A DNA stretch of 12,791 nucleotides. Origin: Sutterella parvirubra YIT 11816. Its GTDB lineage: Bacteria; Pseudomonadota; Gammaproteobacteria; Burkholderiales; Burkholderiaceae_F. The position numbers and the translations under genes are program-made. The first letter of the stretch is position 1. Each line of letters begins with the position of its first letter. This document shows positions 4,294-12,791 of this stretch, piece by piece. The stretch spans positions 1 to 12,791 of the forward strand of contig NZ_JH604855.1 in the NCBI RefSeq assembly GCF_000250875.1, in the 5' to 3' direction. Under the pieces are notes generated by a model. The model worked only from the letters and a program-made list of their open reading frames with translations. It was not told the DNA's origin and did no database searches.

Positions 4294-7200
4294 ATGTCGT
4301 ACTCGTTCACTGAAAAGAAGCGCATCCGGAAGAGCTTTGCCTCTCGTCCGAGCGTCCTTGAAGTGCCCTCCCTGCTCGAAACCCAGCTTCGCTCCTACGA
4401 AGACTTCCTGCAGGACAACGTGCCCCCTGCCGCACGGAACAAAGACGTCGGTCTGCAGGCCGCGTTCACCTCCATCTTCCCGATCCTGAGCAACAACGGC
4501 TACGCCTGCCTCAAGTTCGAGGACTACACCTTGGCCGAGCCGGAATTCGACGTCGCCGAGTGCCAGCTGCGCGGTCTCACCTACAGCAGCCGCCTGCGCG
4601 CGAAGATCCGCCTCGAGATTTACGACCGTGACGCCGCCGAACCCGGCACGATCAAGGAAATCCGCGAAAACGACGTGTACATGGGCGAAATCCCGCTCAT
4701 GACGGAGAAGGGCTCCTTCATCGTCAACGGGACCGAGCGCGTCATCGTCAGCCAGCTGCACCGCTCCCCCGGCATCTTCTTCGAGCACGACAAGGGCAAG
4801 ACGCACTCGTCCGGCAAGCTTCTCTTCTCCGCGCGCGTGATTCCGTACCGCGGCTCGTGGCTTGACTTCGAATTCGACGCGAAGGACATTCTCTACTTCC
4901 GCGTCGACCGTCGCCGCAAGATGCCCGGCACGATCCTCCTGAAGGCCCTGGGCTACACCGCCGAGGAAATCCTCGAGCGCTTCTTCGAATTCGACCGCTT
5001 CAGCCTGAAGCCCCTGGGCGCGACGCTCCCCTTTGTGCCCGAGCGCATGAAGGGCCAGACGGTGTCGTTCGACATCGTCGACAACGAAGGCAAGATCATC
5101 GTGCCGCGCGACAAGCGCATCACGGCGAAGCACGTGCGCGACCTCGCCAAGGCCGGCATCTCCGAAATTCCCGTTCCGGACGACTACATCCTCGGCCGCA
5201 CCCTCGCGAAGACCATCGTCGACGAATCGACGGGTGAGATCATCGCGAACGCCAACGCCGAAATCACGGATGCGGTCCTCGCGGCGCTGCGCGGCGCGGG
5301 CGTCGCCGAAATCGAGACGCTCTTCACGAACGAGCTCGACCACGGCGCCTACATCTCGCAGACGCTCCGTCTCGACGACACGCCCGACCAGTTCGCGGCA
5401 CGCGTCTCGATCTACCGCATGATGCGTCCGGGCGAACCCCCCACGGAAGAAGCCGTGGAGGCGCTCTTCGACCGTCTCTTCTTCGACGCCGACGCGTACG
5501 ATCTGTCGCGCGTGGGCCGCATGAAGGTCAACGCGCGCTTCGGCCGCGCCGAGCCCACGGGCCCGATGACCCTCACGAAGGAAGACATCGTCGACACGAT
5601 GGCCATGCTCGTTGCGCTGCGCAACGGTCAGGATGAGGTCGAACTCATCGACGAAATGGGCGAAGTCCGCACCTGCGCCGTCAACGGCGTGGACGACATC
5701 GACCACCTCGGCAACCGTCGCGTCCGCTGCGTCGGCGAACTCGCCGAAAACCAGTTCCGCTCCGGCCTCGTGCGCGTTGAGCGAGCTGTGCGCGAACGCC
5801 TCAACCAGGCCGAAAGCGACGGTCTCACCCCGCAGGACCTCATCAACTCCAAGCCGATTTCGGCTGCGATCCGCGAGTTCTTCGGCTCGAGCCAGCTCTC
5901 GCAGTTCATGGACCAGACGAACCCGCTCTCCGAGATCACGCACAAGCGCCGCATCTCCGCGCTCGGCCCCGGCGGCCTGACGCGCGAACGCGCCGGCTTC
6001 GAAGTCCGTGACGTGCACTCCACGCACTACGGCCGCGTCTGCCCGATCGAAACGCCTGAAGGTCCGAACATCGGTCTGATCAACTCGCTCGCCCTCTATG
6101 CGCGCCTGAACGAGTACGGCTTCCTCGAGACGCCGTACCGCAAGGTCGTCGACGGCGTGGCGACCAACGAGATCCACTACCTCTCCGCGATCGAGGAAGG
6201 CAAGTACGTCATCGCTCAGGCCAACGCCGAGATGGACGAAACCGGCCGCCTCACGCAGGAACTCGTGAGCGCCCGCGACAACGGTGAAACGATCCTCGCC
6301 TCGCCCGACCGCATCCAGTACATGGACGTGGCGCCGTCGCAGATCGTCTCCTGCGCCGCGGCCCTCATTCCGTTCCTCGAACACGACGACGCGAACCGTG
6401 CCTTGATGGGCGCGAACATGCAGCGTCAGGGCGTGCCCTGCCTCCGTCCGGAAAAGCCCGTCGTCGGTACCGGCGTCGAGCGCACGGTGGCGGTCGACTC
6501 GAAGACCACGGTTCAGGCCCGCCGAGGCGGCGTCGTCGACTATGTCGACGCGAACCGCGTCGTCATCCGCGTGAACGACGATGAGAGCATCGCCGGCGAA
6601 ACCGGCGTGGACATCTACAACCTGCAGAAGTTCACCCGCTCGAACCAGTCGACGAACATCAATCAGCGTCCGATCGTCGTCAAGGGCGACGTGGTCGCGA
6701 AGGGCGACGTCCTCGCCGACGGCGCTTCGACCGACACGGGCGAGCTCGCGCTCGGCCAGAACATGCTGATCGCGTTCATGCCGTGGAACGGCTACAACTA
6801 CGAAGACTCGGTCTTGATCTCCGAGCGCGTGGTTGCGGACGACCGCTACACGTCGATCCACATCGAAGAGCTCAACGTCGTCTCCCGCGACACGAAGTTG
6901 GGGCCTGAGGAAATCACCCGCGACATCTCGAACCTCTCCGAGAACCAGCTCTCGCGCCTCGACGAATCCGGCATCGTGTACATCGGTGCGGAAGTCAAGG
7001 CCGGCGACGTTCTCGTGGGCAAGGTCACGCCGAAGGGTGAAACCCAGCTCACGCCGGAAGAAAAGCTCCTGCGCGTGATCTTCGGTGAGAAGGCTTCCGA
7101 CGTGAAGGACACGTCGCTGCGCGTCCCCTCCGGCATGACCGGCACCGTGATCGACGTTCAGGTCTTCACGCGCGACGGCGTCAAGCGCGACAAGCGTGCC

Positions 7201-8457
7201 GAGAGCATCATCAACGAAGCGCTCAAGCAGTACCACCGCGACCTCGACGACCAGCTCCGCATCGTGGAGCGCGACGCCTTCGACCGTCTGCGCCGCCAGT
7301 TGGTCGGCCGCAAGGTCGTCGCGACGATGGCGCTCGAAGGTCTTGCGAAGGACCGCGTGCTCACGGCCGACGTGCTCGAACAGGTTCAGGGCTACGCGCT
7401 CCTCGACCTGCGCCTTGAGGACGAAGAAGGCATGCACTTCATCGAACTCACGCGCCAGACGATCGAACACACCCGCGAAGCCAACGCCGCGAAGTACAAG
7501 AACAAGTCCGAAAAGCTCACCCGCGGCGACGAACTCCCGCCGGGCGTGCTGAAGATGGTCAAGGTCTACATCGCCGAACGCCGCCGCCTGCAGCCCGGCG
7601 ACAAGATGGCCGGCCGTCACGGGAACAAGGGCGTGGTCTCGAAGATCTGCCCGGTCGAAGACATGCCGTACATGGCCGACGGCCGTCCCGCGGACATCGT
7701 TCTCAATCCGCTCGGCGTGCCTTCGCGTATGAACATCGGCCAGGTGCTTGAAGTGCACCTCGGCTGGGCGGCGAAGGGCCTCGGCTGGCGCATCGAACAG
7801 ATGTTGAAGACCGAGACCGTCCGCCAGATCCGCGAATTCCTCAACGAGGTCTACAACCGTACGGGCAAGACCGAGGATCTCGACAGCCTCACGGATGATG
7901 AAATCCTCGCGATGGCGAACAACCTCAAGAACGGCGTCCCGTTTGCGACTCCGGTCTTCGACGGCGCCACCGAAGAGCAGATCCGCATGATGCTCGACCT
8001 CGCGTTCCCGGACGACGAAGCCAAGCGCCTGGAGTTGACGCCCGCGAAGACGCAGGCGACGCTCTACGACGGCCGCACGGGCGAAGCGTTCGAACGTCCC
8101 GTCACGGTGGGCTACATGCACTACCTGAAGCTCCACCACTTGGTCGACGACAAGATGCATGCCCGCTCGACCGGCCCGTACTCGCTCGTCACGCAGCAGC
8201 CTTTGGGCGGCAAGGCCCAGTTCGGCGGCCAGCGTTTCGGCGAAATGGAAGTCTGGGCCCTCGAAGCCTACGGCGCGTCCTACGTGCTGCAGGAAATGCT
8301 GACCGTCAAGTCCGACGACGTGAACGGCCGTACGAAGGTCTACGAAAACCTCGTCAAGGGCGACCACAAGATTGAAGCCGGCATGCCCGAGTCCTTCAAC
8401 GTGCTCGTCAAGGAAATCCGGTCGTTGGGTATCGACATCGACCTCGTGAAGAACTAA
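4294..8457 (+). CDS. rpoB: DNA-directed RNA polymerase subunit beta
   Basis: Beta is one of the two catalytic core subunits. The 1387-residue product begins [18 protein letters not shown] 4294 has GGAG at 5-base spacing; an in-frame GTG at 4258 would add 12 unrelated residues. The rifampicin pocket (530-559, [10 protein letters not shown] then [15 protein letters not shown]) has wild-type Gln537, Asp540, Ser546, His550 and Ser555, predicting a sensitive-type pocket. WNGYNYEDS carries Glu837-Asp838 near the active site, and [12 protein letters not shown] (1102-1113) contains a conserved active-centre lysine. The C-terminus includes [19 protein letters not shown] and ends [11 protein letters not shown]. 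Oddity: about 17 residues not present in E. coli lie at roughly 446-465, just before [10 protein letters not shown]. rpoC follows after 15 bases. Confidence 0.98.
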   Translation: MSYSFTEKKRIRKSFASRPSVLEVPSLLETQLRSYEDFLQDNVPPAARNKDVGLQAAFTSIFPILSNNGYACLKFEDYTLAEPEFDVAECQLRGLTYSSRLRAKIRLEIYDRDAAEPGTIKEIRENDVYMGEIPLMTEKGSFIVNGTERVIVSQLHRSPGIFFEHDKGKTHSSGKLLFSARVIPYRGSWLDFEFDAKDILYFRVDRRRKMPGTILLKALGYTAEEILERFFEFDRFSLKPLGATLPFVPERMKGQTVSFDIVDNEGKIIVPRDKRITAKHVRDLAKAGISEIPVPDDYILGRTLAKTIVDESTGEIIANANAEITDAVLAALRGAGVAEIETLFTNELDHGAYISQTLRLDDTPDQFAARVSIYRMMRPGEPPTEEAVEALFDRLFFDADAYDLSRVGRMKVNARFGRAEPTGPMTLTKEDIVDTMAMLVALRNGQDEVELIDEMGEVRTCAVNGVDDIDHLGNRRVRCVGELAENQFRSGLVRVERAVRERLNQAESDGLTPQDLINSKPISAAIREFFGSSQLSQFMDQTNPLSEITHKRRISALGPGGLTRERAGFEVRDVHSTHYGRVCPIETPEGPNIGLINSLALYARLNEYGFLETPYRKVVDGVATNEIHYLSAIEEGKYVIAQANAEMDETGRLTQELVSARDNGETILASPDRIQYMDVAPSQIVSCAAALIPFLEHDDANRALMGANMQRQGVPCLRPEKPVVGTGVERTVAVDSKTTVQARRGGVVDYVDANRVVIRVNDDESIAGETGVDIYNLQKFTRSNQSTNINQRPIVVKGDVVAKGDVLADGASTDTGELALGQNMLIAFMPWNGYNYEDSVLISERVVADDRYTSIHIEELNVVSRDTKLGPEEITRDISNLSENQLSRLDESGIVYIGAEVKAGDVLVGKVTPKGETQLTPEEKLLRVIFGEKASDVKDTSLRVPSGMTGTVIDVQVFTRDGVKRDKRAESIINEALKQYHRDLDDQLRIVERDAFDRLRRQLVGRKVVATMALEGLAKDRVLTADVLEQVQGYALLDLRLEDEEGMHFIELTRQTIEHTREANAAKYKNKSEKLTRGDELPPGVLKMVKVYIAERRRLQPGDKMAGRHGNKGVVSKICPVEDMPYMADGRPADIVLNPLGVPSRMNIGQVLEVHLGWAAKGLGWRIEQMLKTETVRQIREFLNEVYNRTGKTEDLDSLTDDEILAMANNLKNGVPFATPVFDGATEEQIRMMLDLAFPDDEAKRLELTPAKTQATLYDGRTGEAFERPVTVGYMHYLKLHHLVDDKMHARSTGPYSLVTQQPLGGKAQFGGQRFGEMEVWALEAYGASYVLQEMLTVKSDDVNGRTKVYENLVKGDHKIEAGMPESFNVLVKEIRSLGIDIDLVKN

Positions 8458-8472
8458 GAGGAAGCTTAAGCG

Positions 8473-11400
8473 ATGAAAACTGCGCTTAATGACATTTTCA
8501 ATCAGGTCCAGCAGGACGATCATTTCGATGCGATCCGCATCGGTCTTGCCAGCCCTGAGAAGATCCACTCCTGGTCCTACGGCGAAGTCAAGAAGCCGGA
8601 GACGATCAACTACCGTACCCAGAAGCCGGAGCGCGACGGTCTCTTCTGCGCGAAGATCTTCGGGCCGGTCAAGGACTACGAGTGCCTTTGCGGCAAGTAC
8701 AAGCGTCTGAAGAACCGCGGCGTGATCTGCGAGAAGTGCGGCGTTGAAGTGACGCTCGCCAAGGTTCGCCGCGAACGCATGGGTCACATCGACCTGGCGA
8801 GCCCGGTCGCGCACATCTGGTTCCTGAAGAGCCTGCCGAGCCGTATGGGCATGGTGCTCGACATCCCGCTGCGCGACATCGAACGCGTCCTCTACTTCGA
8901 GGCCTACATCGTCGTCGACCCGGGTCTCTCCACGCTCGAGCGCGGCCAGCTCTTGACGGATGAGGAATTCATCCAGATGACGGCCGAATTCGGCGACGAC
9001 TTCCGCGCCATGATGGGTGCGGAAGCCATCGGCGAACTTCTGCGCACGATCGACATCGACCGCGAAGTCGAAACGATCCGCGAAGAGCTCCGTGCGACGT
9101 CCTCTGAAGCGAAGATCAAGAAGTACGCCAAGCGCCTCAAGGTTCTCGAAGGCTTCCAGCGCTCGGGCATCAAGCCCGAATGGATGATCATGACGGTCCT
9201 GCCGGTGCTCCCGCCCGACCTGCGCCCGCTCGTGGCGTTGGACGGCGGCCGCTTCGCGACCTCGGACCTGAACGACCTCTACCGCCGCGTCATCAACCGA
9301 AACAACCGTCTGAAGCGCCTTCTCGAAATCAAGGCGCCGGACATCATCGTGCGCAACGAAAAGCGCATGCTGCAGGAAGCCGTGGACTCGCTCCTCGACA
9401 ACGGCCGCCGCGGCAAGGCGATGACCGGGGCGAACAAGCGTCCGCTCAAGTCCTTGGCCGACATGATCAAGGGCAAGTCGGGCCGCTTCCGTCAGAACCT
9501 TCTCGGTAAGCGCGTCGACTACTCCGGCCGTTCCGTGATTACGGTCGGTCCGGAACTGCGTCTGCACCAGTGCGGTCTGCCGAAGCTGATGGCGCTTGAG
9601 CTCTTCAAGCCCTTCATCTACAACAAGCTCGTGCTGCGCGGTCTCGCGCCCACGCCGAAGGCCGCCAAGAAGATGGTGGAAAACCAGGAAGCGGTGGTCT
9701 GGGACATCCTCGAAGAGGTGATCTTCGAGCATCCCGTGATGCTGAACCGCGCTCCGACGCTGCACCGTCTCGGCATTCAGGCTTTTGAGCCCAAGCTCAT
9801 CGAAGGCAAGGCCATCCAGCTCCACCCGCTCGTCTGCGCGGCGTTCAACGCCGACTTCGACGGTGACCAGATGGCCGTCCACGTTCCTCTGTCGCTCGAA
9901 GCCCAGCTCGAAGCCCGCAGCCTGATGATGGCTTCGAACAACGTGCTCTTCCCGGCGAACGGCGATCCGTCCATCGTGCCCTCTCAGGACATGGTGCTCG
10001 GTCTCTACTACGCCACCCGCGAGAAGATCAACGGCAAGGGCGAAGGCATGTTCTTCGCGGACGTCGCCGAAGTTCAGCGCGCCTGGGACAACAAGGTCGT
10101 CGAACTTCAGACGCGCTGCACGGTGCGCATCAAGGAATACGACCTCAACAAGGAAACCGGTGAGAAGACGCCGAAGATCGTCCGCTACGAGACGACCGTC
10201 GGCCGCGCGATCCTTTCCGAAATCCTTCCGGAAGGCATGAGCTTCAAGGAGCTCAACGTCACCCTGAAGAAGAAGGAAATCGGCCGCCTCATCAACCGCT
10301 GCTTCCGCCAGTGCGGTCTGCGTGCGACGGTGATGTTTGCCGACAAGCTCAAGGACAACGGCTATCGTCTGTCGACGCGCGCCGGCATCTCGATCTGCGT
10401 GGGCGACATGACCGTCCCGGCGCAGAAGGAACAGCTCGTGCGCGCCGCCGAACAGGAAGTGAAGGAAATCGAGGCGCAGTACACCTCGGGTCTCGTCACG
10501 CAGGGCGAACGCTACAACAAGGTCGTCGACATCTGGGGCCGCACGTCGGACCAGGTCGGCAAGGTGATGATGCAGGAGCTCTCGACCGAGCCCACGATCG
10601 ACCGTCACGGCAAGAAGGTCCGTCAGGAATCCTTCAACTCCGTCTACATGATGGCCGACTCGGGTGCCCGAGGCTCTGCCGCGCAGATCCGTCAGTTGGC
10701 CGGCATGCGAGGCCTGATGGCGAAGCCGGACGGCTCGATCATCGAAACGCCGATTACCGCGAACTTCCGCGAAGGTCTGAACGTTCTGCAGTACTTCATC
10801 TCGACCCACGGTGCCCGTAAGGGTCTCGCGGACACGGCCTTGAAGACCGCGAACTCCGGCTACCTCACGCGCCGTCTCGTCGACGTCACGCAGGACTTGG
10901 TCGTGGTCGAAGACGATTGCGGCACGAAGAACGGCGTCGAAATGCGCGCCCTCGTCGAAGGCGGTGAAGTCATCCAGGCTCTGCGCGACCGCGTGTTGGG
11001 CCGCGTGACGGCCGAAGACGTGATCGACCCGGATTCGAACCAGGTCGTGATCGCCGCGGGCACGCTGATCGATGAAGACTGCTGCGATCTGATCGACGAA
11101 CGCGGCATCGACATGGTCAAGGTGCGCACGCCGCTCACCTGCGAAACGCGCTACGGTCTCTGCGCCAAGTGCTACGGGCGCGACCTCGGCCGCGGCTCGC
11201 TCGTCAACGCGGGCGAATCCGTGGGCGTCATCGCCGCGCAGTCGATCGGCGAACCGGGCACGCAGCTCACGATGCGTACGTTCCACATCGGTGGTGCGGC
11301 GTCGCGTGCGGCGGTCGCCTCGAGCGTCGAAGCGAAGTCCGCGGGTACGGTGTCGTACTCGGCCGGCATGCGCTTCGTGAAGTCCGACAAGGGCGAACTC

Positions 11401-12765
11401 GTCGTGATTTCGCGTTCCGGCGAAATCGTCATCACGGACCACGGCCGCGAACGTGAGCGCCACAAGGTGCCCTACGGCGCGACGCTCCTCGTCAAGGTCG
11501 ACCAGCCGATCAAGGCCGGTCAGCAGCTGGCGACGTGGGACCCGATGACCCGTCCGATCATTTCGGAATACGCCGGTACGATCAAGTTCGAGAACGTGAT
11601 CGAGAACGTCACGGTGATGAACCAGGTCGACGAAGTGACGGGTCTTTCGAGCCTCGTCGTCATCGACCCGAAGAAGTCTTCCGCCAAGAGCGGCAAGGGT
11701 TCGAGCGCGGGCGTGCTCCGTCCGTTGGTCCACCTCCTCGACGAAAACGGCAACGAAGTCAAGATCCCGGGTACGGACCACGCCGTGACGATTCAGCTGC
11801 CGGTGGGCGCCTTCGTGGTCGTCCGCGACGGTCAGCAGATCGGCATGGGTGAGGTGCTCGCACGCATCCCGACCGAATCCCAGAAGACCCGAGACATTAC
11901 CGGCGGTCTGCCGCGCGTCGCGGAACTCTTCGAAGCCCGTTCCCCGAAGGACGCCGGCATGCTCGCCGAAGTCACGGGTACGGTCACGTTCGGCCGCGAA
12001 ACGAAGGGCAAGCAGCGCCTGATCATCACGGACAGCGAAGGGAACACGTACGAAACCCTCATCAGCAAGGACAAGACCGTGCTCGTTCACGACGGCCAGG
12101 TCGTCCAGAAGGGTGAGGAAATCGTCGACGGTCCGGTCGATCCGCACGACATCCTGCGACTCCTCGGCATCGAAGAGCTCGCGCGCTACGTCGTCGACGA
12201 AGTCCAGGACGTGTACCGTCTGCAGGGCGTGAAGATCAACGACAAGCACATCGAAGTCATCGTCCGCCAGATGCTCCGCCGCGTTCAGATCGCCGATCCG
12301 GGCGACACGAACTTCATCATGGGCGAGCAGGTCGAACGCAGCGAGATGCTCGACGAAAACGATCGCGTGATCGCGCTCGGCAAGCGTCCCGCCACGTACG
12401 AAAACATCCTGCTCGGCATCACGAAGGCCTCGCTCTCGACGGACAGCTTCATCTCGGCCGCGTCCTTCCAGGAAACGACCCGAGTGCTCACCGAAGCCGC
12501 CATCATGGGCAAGCGCGACGAACTGCGCGGCCTGAAGGAAAACGTGATCGTCGGCCGCCTGATCCCGGCCGGTACCGGTCTCGCGTACCACAAGGCGCAC
12601 CGCGCGAAGGAACTCGCGGAGAAGCTGGAACGCGTCACGCAGGAATTCGTTCCGCAGGACGTCGAACCCTTCGTCAATCCGGAGATCCCCGCCGAACCCG
12701 CTTCGGATCCGTTCTTCTTCACGACCTACCAGGCGCCTGAGGAAGAGGGCGGCGACAAGGCCTAA
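8473..12765 (+). CDS. rpoC: DNA-directed RNA polymerase subunit beta'
   Basis: Beta-prime carries the catalytic magnesium site. The 1430-residue product (E. coli 1407) has the N-terminal zinc site Cys71, Cys73, Cys86, Cys89 in [10 protein letters not shown] and VICEKCG. The catalytic NADFDGDQM has Asp461, Asp463 and Asp465. [15 protein letters not shown] starts at 727 and leads into the bridge helix at about 770-806. The second zinc site is Cys816, Cys890, Cys897, Cys900, and the trigger-loop region [19 protein letters not shown] starts at 918. The conserved body ends near LIPAGTG, followed by a variable acidic tail ending [14 protein letters not shown] just after the rpoB stop serves as ribosome-binding site at about 10-base spacing. 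The gene is complete; 26 bases follow with no identifiable gene start. Confidence 0.98.
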   Translation: MKTALNDIFNQVQQDDHFDAIRIGLASPEKIHSWSYGEVKKPETINYRTQKPERDGLFCAKIFGPVKDYECLCGKYKRLKNRGVICEKCGVEVTLAKVRRERMGHIDLASPVAHIWFLKSLPSRMGMVLDIPLRDIERVLYFEAYIVVDPGLSTLERGQLLTDEEFIQMTAEFGDDFRAMMGAEAIGELLRTIDIDREVETIREELRATSSEAKIKKYAKRLKVLEGFQRSGIKPEWMIMTVLPVLPPDLRPLVALDGGRFATSDLNDLYRRVINRNNRLKRLLEIKAPDIIVRNEKRMLQEAVDSLLDNGRRGKAMTGANKRPLKSLADMIKGKSGRFRQNLLGKRVDYSGRSVITVGPELRLHQCGLPKLMALELFKPFIYNKLVLRGLAPTPKAAKKMVENQEAVVWDILEEVIFEHPVMLNRAPTLHRLGIQAFEPKLIEGKAIQLHPLVCAAFNADFDGDQMAVHVPLSLEAQLEARSLMMASNNVLFPANGDPSIVPSQDMVLGLYYATREKINGKGEGMFFADVAEVQRAWDNKVVELQTRCTVRIKEYDLNKETGEKTPKIVRYETTVGRAILSEILPEGMSFKELNVTLKKKEIGRLINRCFRQCGLRATVMFADKLKDNGYRLSTRAGISICVGDMTVPAQKEQLVRAAEQEVKEIEAQYTSGLVTQGERYNKVVDIWGRTSDQVGKVMMQELSTEPTIDRHGKKVRQESFNSVYMMADSGARGSAAQIRQLAGMRGLMAKPDGSIIETPITANFREGLNVLQYFISTHGARKGLADTALKTANSGYLTRRLVDVTQDLVVVEDDCGTKNGVEMRALVEGGEVIQALRDRVLGRVTAEDVIDPDSNQVVIAAGTLIDEDCCDLIDERGIDMVKVRTPLTCETRYGLCAKCYGRDLGRGSLVNAGESVGVIAAQSIGEPGTQLTMRTFHIGGAASRAAVASSVEAKSAGTVSYSAGMRFVKSDKGELVVISRSGEIVITDHGRERERHKVPYGATLLVKVDQPIKAGQQLATWDPMTRPIISEYAGTIKFENVIENVTVMNQVDEVTGLSSLVVIDPKKSSAKSGKGSSAGVLRPLVHLLDENGNEVKIPGTDHAVTIQLPVGAFVVVRDGQQIGMGEVLARIPTESQKTRDITGGLPRVAELFEARSPKDAGMLAEVTGTVTFGRETKGKQRLIITDSEGNTYETLISKDKTVLVHDGQVVQKGEEIVDGPVDPHDILRLLGIEELARYVVDEVQDVYRLQGVKINDKHIEVIVRQMLRRVQIADPGDTNFIMGEQVERSEMLDENDRVIALGKRPATYENILLGITKASLSTDSFISAASFQETTRVLTEAAIMGKRDELRGLKENVIVGRLIPAGTGLAYHKAHRAKELAEKLERVTQEFVPQDVEPFVNPEIPAEPASDPFFFTTYQAPEEEGGDKA

Positions 12766-12791
12766 GGACTAGTAAGGGAATAACGTGTAAT

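Noticed and set aside
4273..12600. A single open frame of about 2775 codons on the minus strand across rpoB and rpoC
   Set aside because: It is exactly in codon register with rpoB and rpoC, and its translation has the Arg/Asp/Val/Leu/His-rich composition of a reverse-complement shadow. Codon bias explains it.
12766..12791. Start of a gene after rpoC (AAGGGA near 12775)
   Set aside because: A purine-rich stretch is visible, but the only following GTG (12785) is directly followed by TAA. Too little sequence remains to call anything.

Overview
The window is a GC-rich, entirely plus-strand piece of core chromosome. It carries the conserved bacterial block tuf (3' end) – tRNA-Trp – secE – nusG – rplK – rplA – rplJ – rplL – rpoB – rpoC. 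Gene order, the tRNA-Trp between tuf and secE, and the N-termini of L10 ([10 protein letters not shown]) and RpoB ([15 protein letters not shown]) point to a betaproteobacterium of the order Burkholderiales. A Sutterellaceae-like gut lineage is my best guess, but it is an inference from sequence style and not a proven placement. There is no mobile element, CRISPR array or sign of horizontal transfer.

Layout. The last ten codons of an EF-Tu gene (1-34) are followed by a 12-bp hairpin, tRNA-Trp(CCA) (78-153) and a strong hairpin with a T-run that looks like an intrinsic terminator. secE and nusG come next. A convincing sigma-70-type promoter (TTGCAC, 17 bp, TATAGT) precedes rplK, and rplK and rplA overlap by one base. 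A 493-base non-coding stretch (2527-3019) full of inverted repeats separates rplA from rplJ; it most likely contains the L10(L12) autoregulatory leader. rplJ and rplL are 47 bases apart. A second non-coding stretch (3973-4293) precedes rpoB and holds strong hairpins in the position where enterobacteria have an attenuator and an RNase III site. rpoB and rpoC follow, 15 bases apart, and the window ends just after rpoC.

Function. The genes supply the translocon subunit SecE, the elongation factor NusG, the ribosomal L1 stalk, the L11/L10/L12 GTPase stalk, and the two large RNA polymerase subunits. Ribosome and RNA polymerase synthesis are thereby coupled. Regulation probably works through L1 feedback on rplKA, L10-L12 feedback on rplJL, and partial termination or processing before rpoB.

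The most interesting details are inside ordinary genes and leaders. First, L10 has a tandem 11-residue repeat in its C-terminal L12-binding helix, which may add a third L12-dimer site. Second, RpoB has about 17 extra residues immediately before the core-recognition-element residues. Third, the rplL-rpoB spacer has a mutually exclusive two-hairpin arrangement. Fourth, the rplA-rplJ region is highly structured. I found no evidence of a wholly new system.
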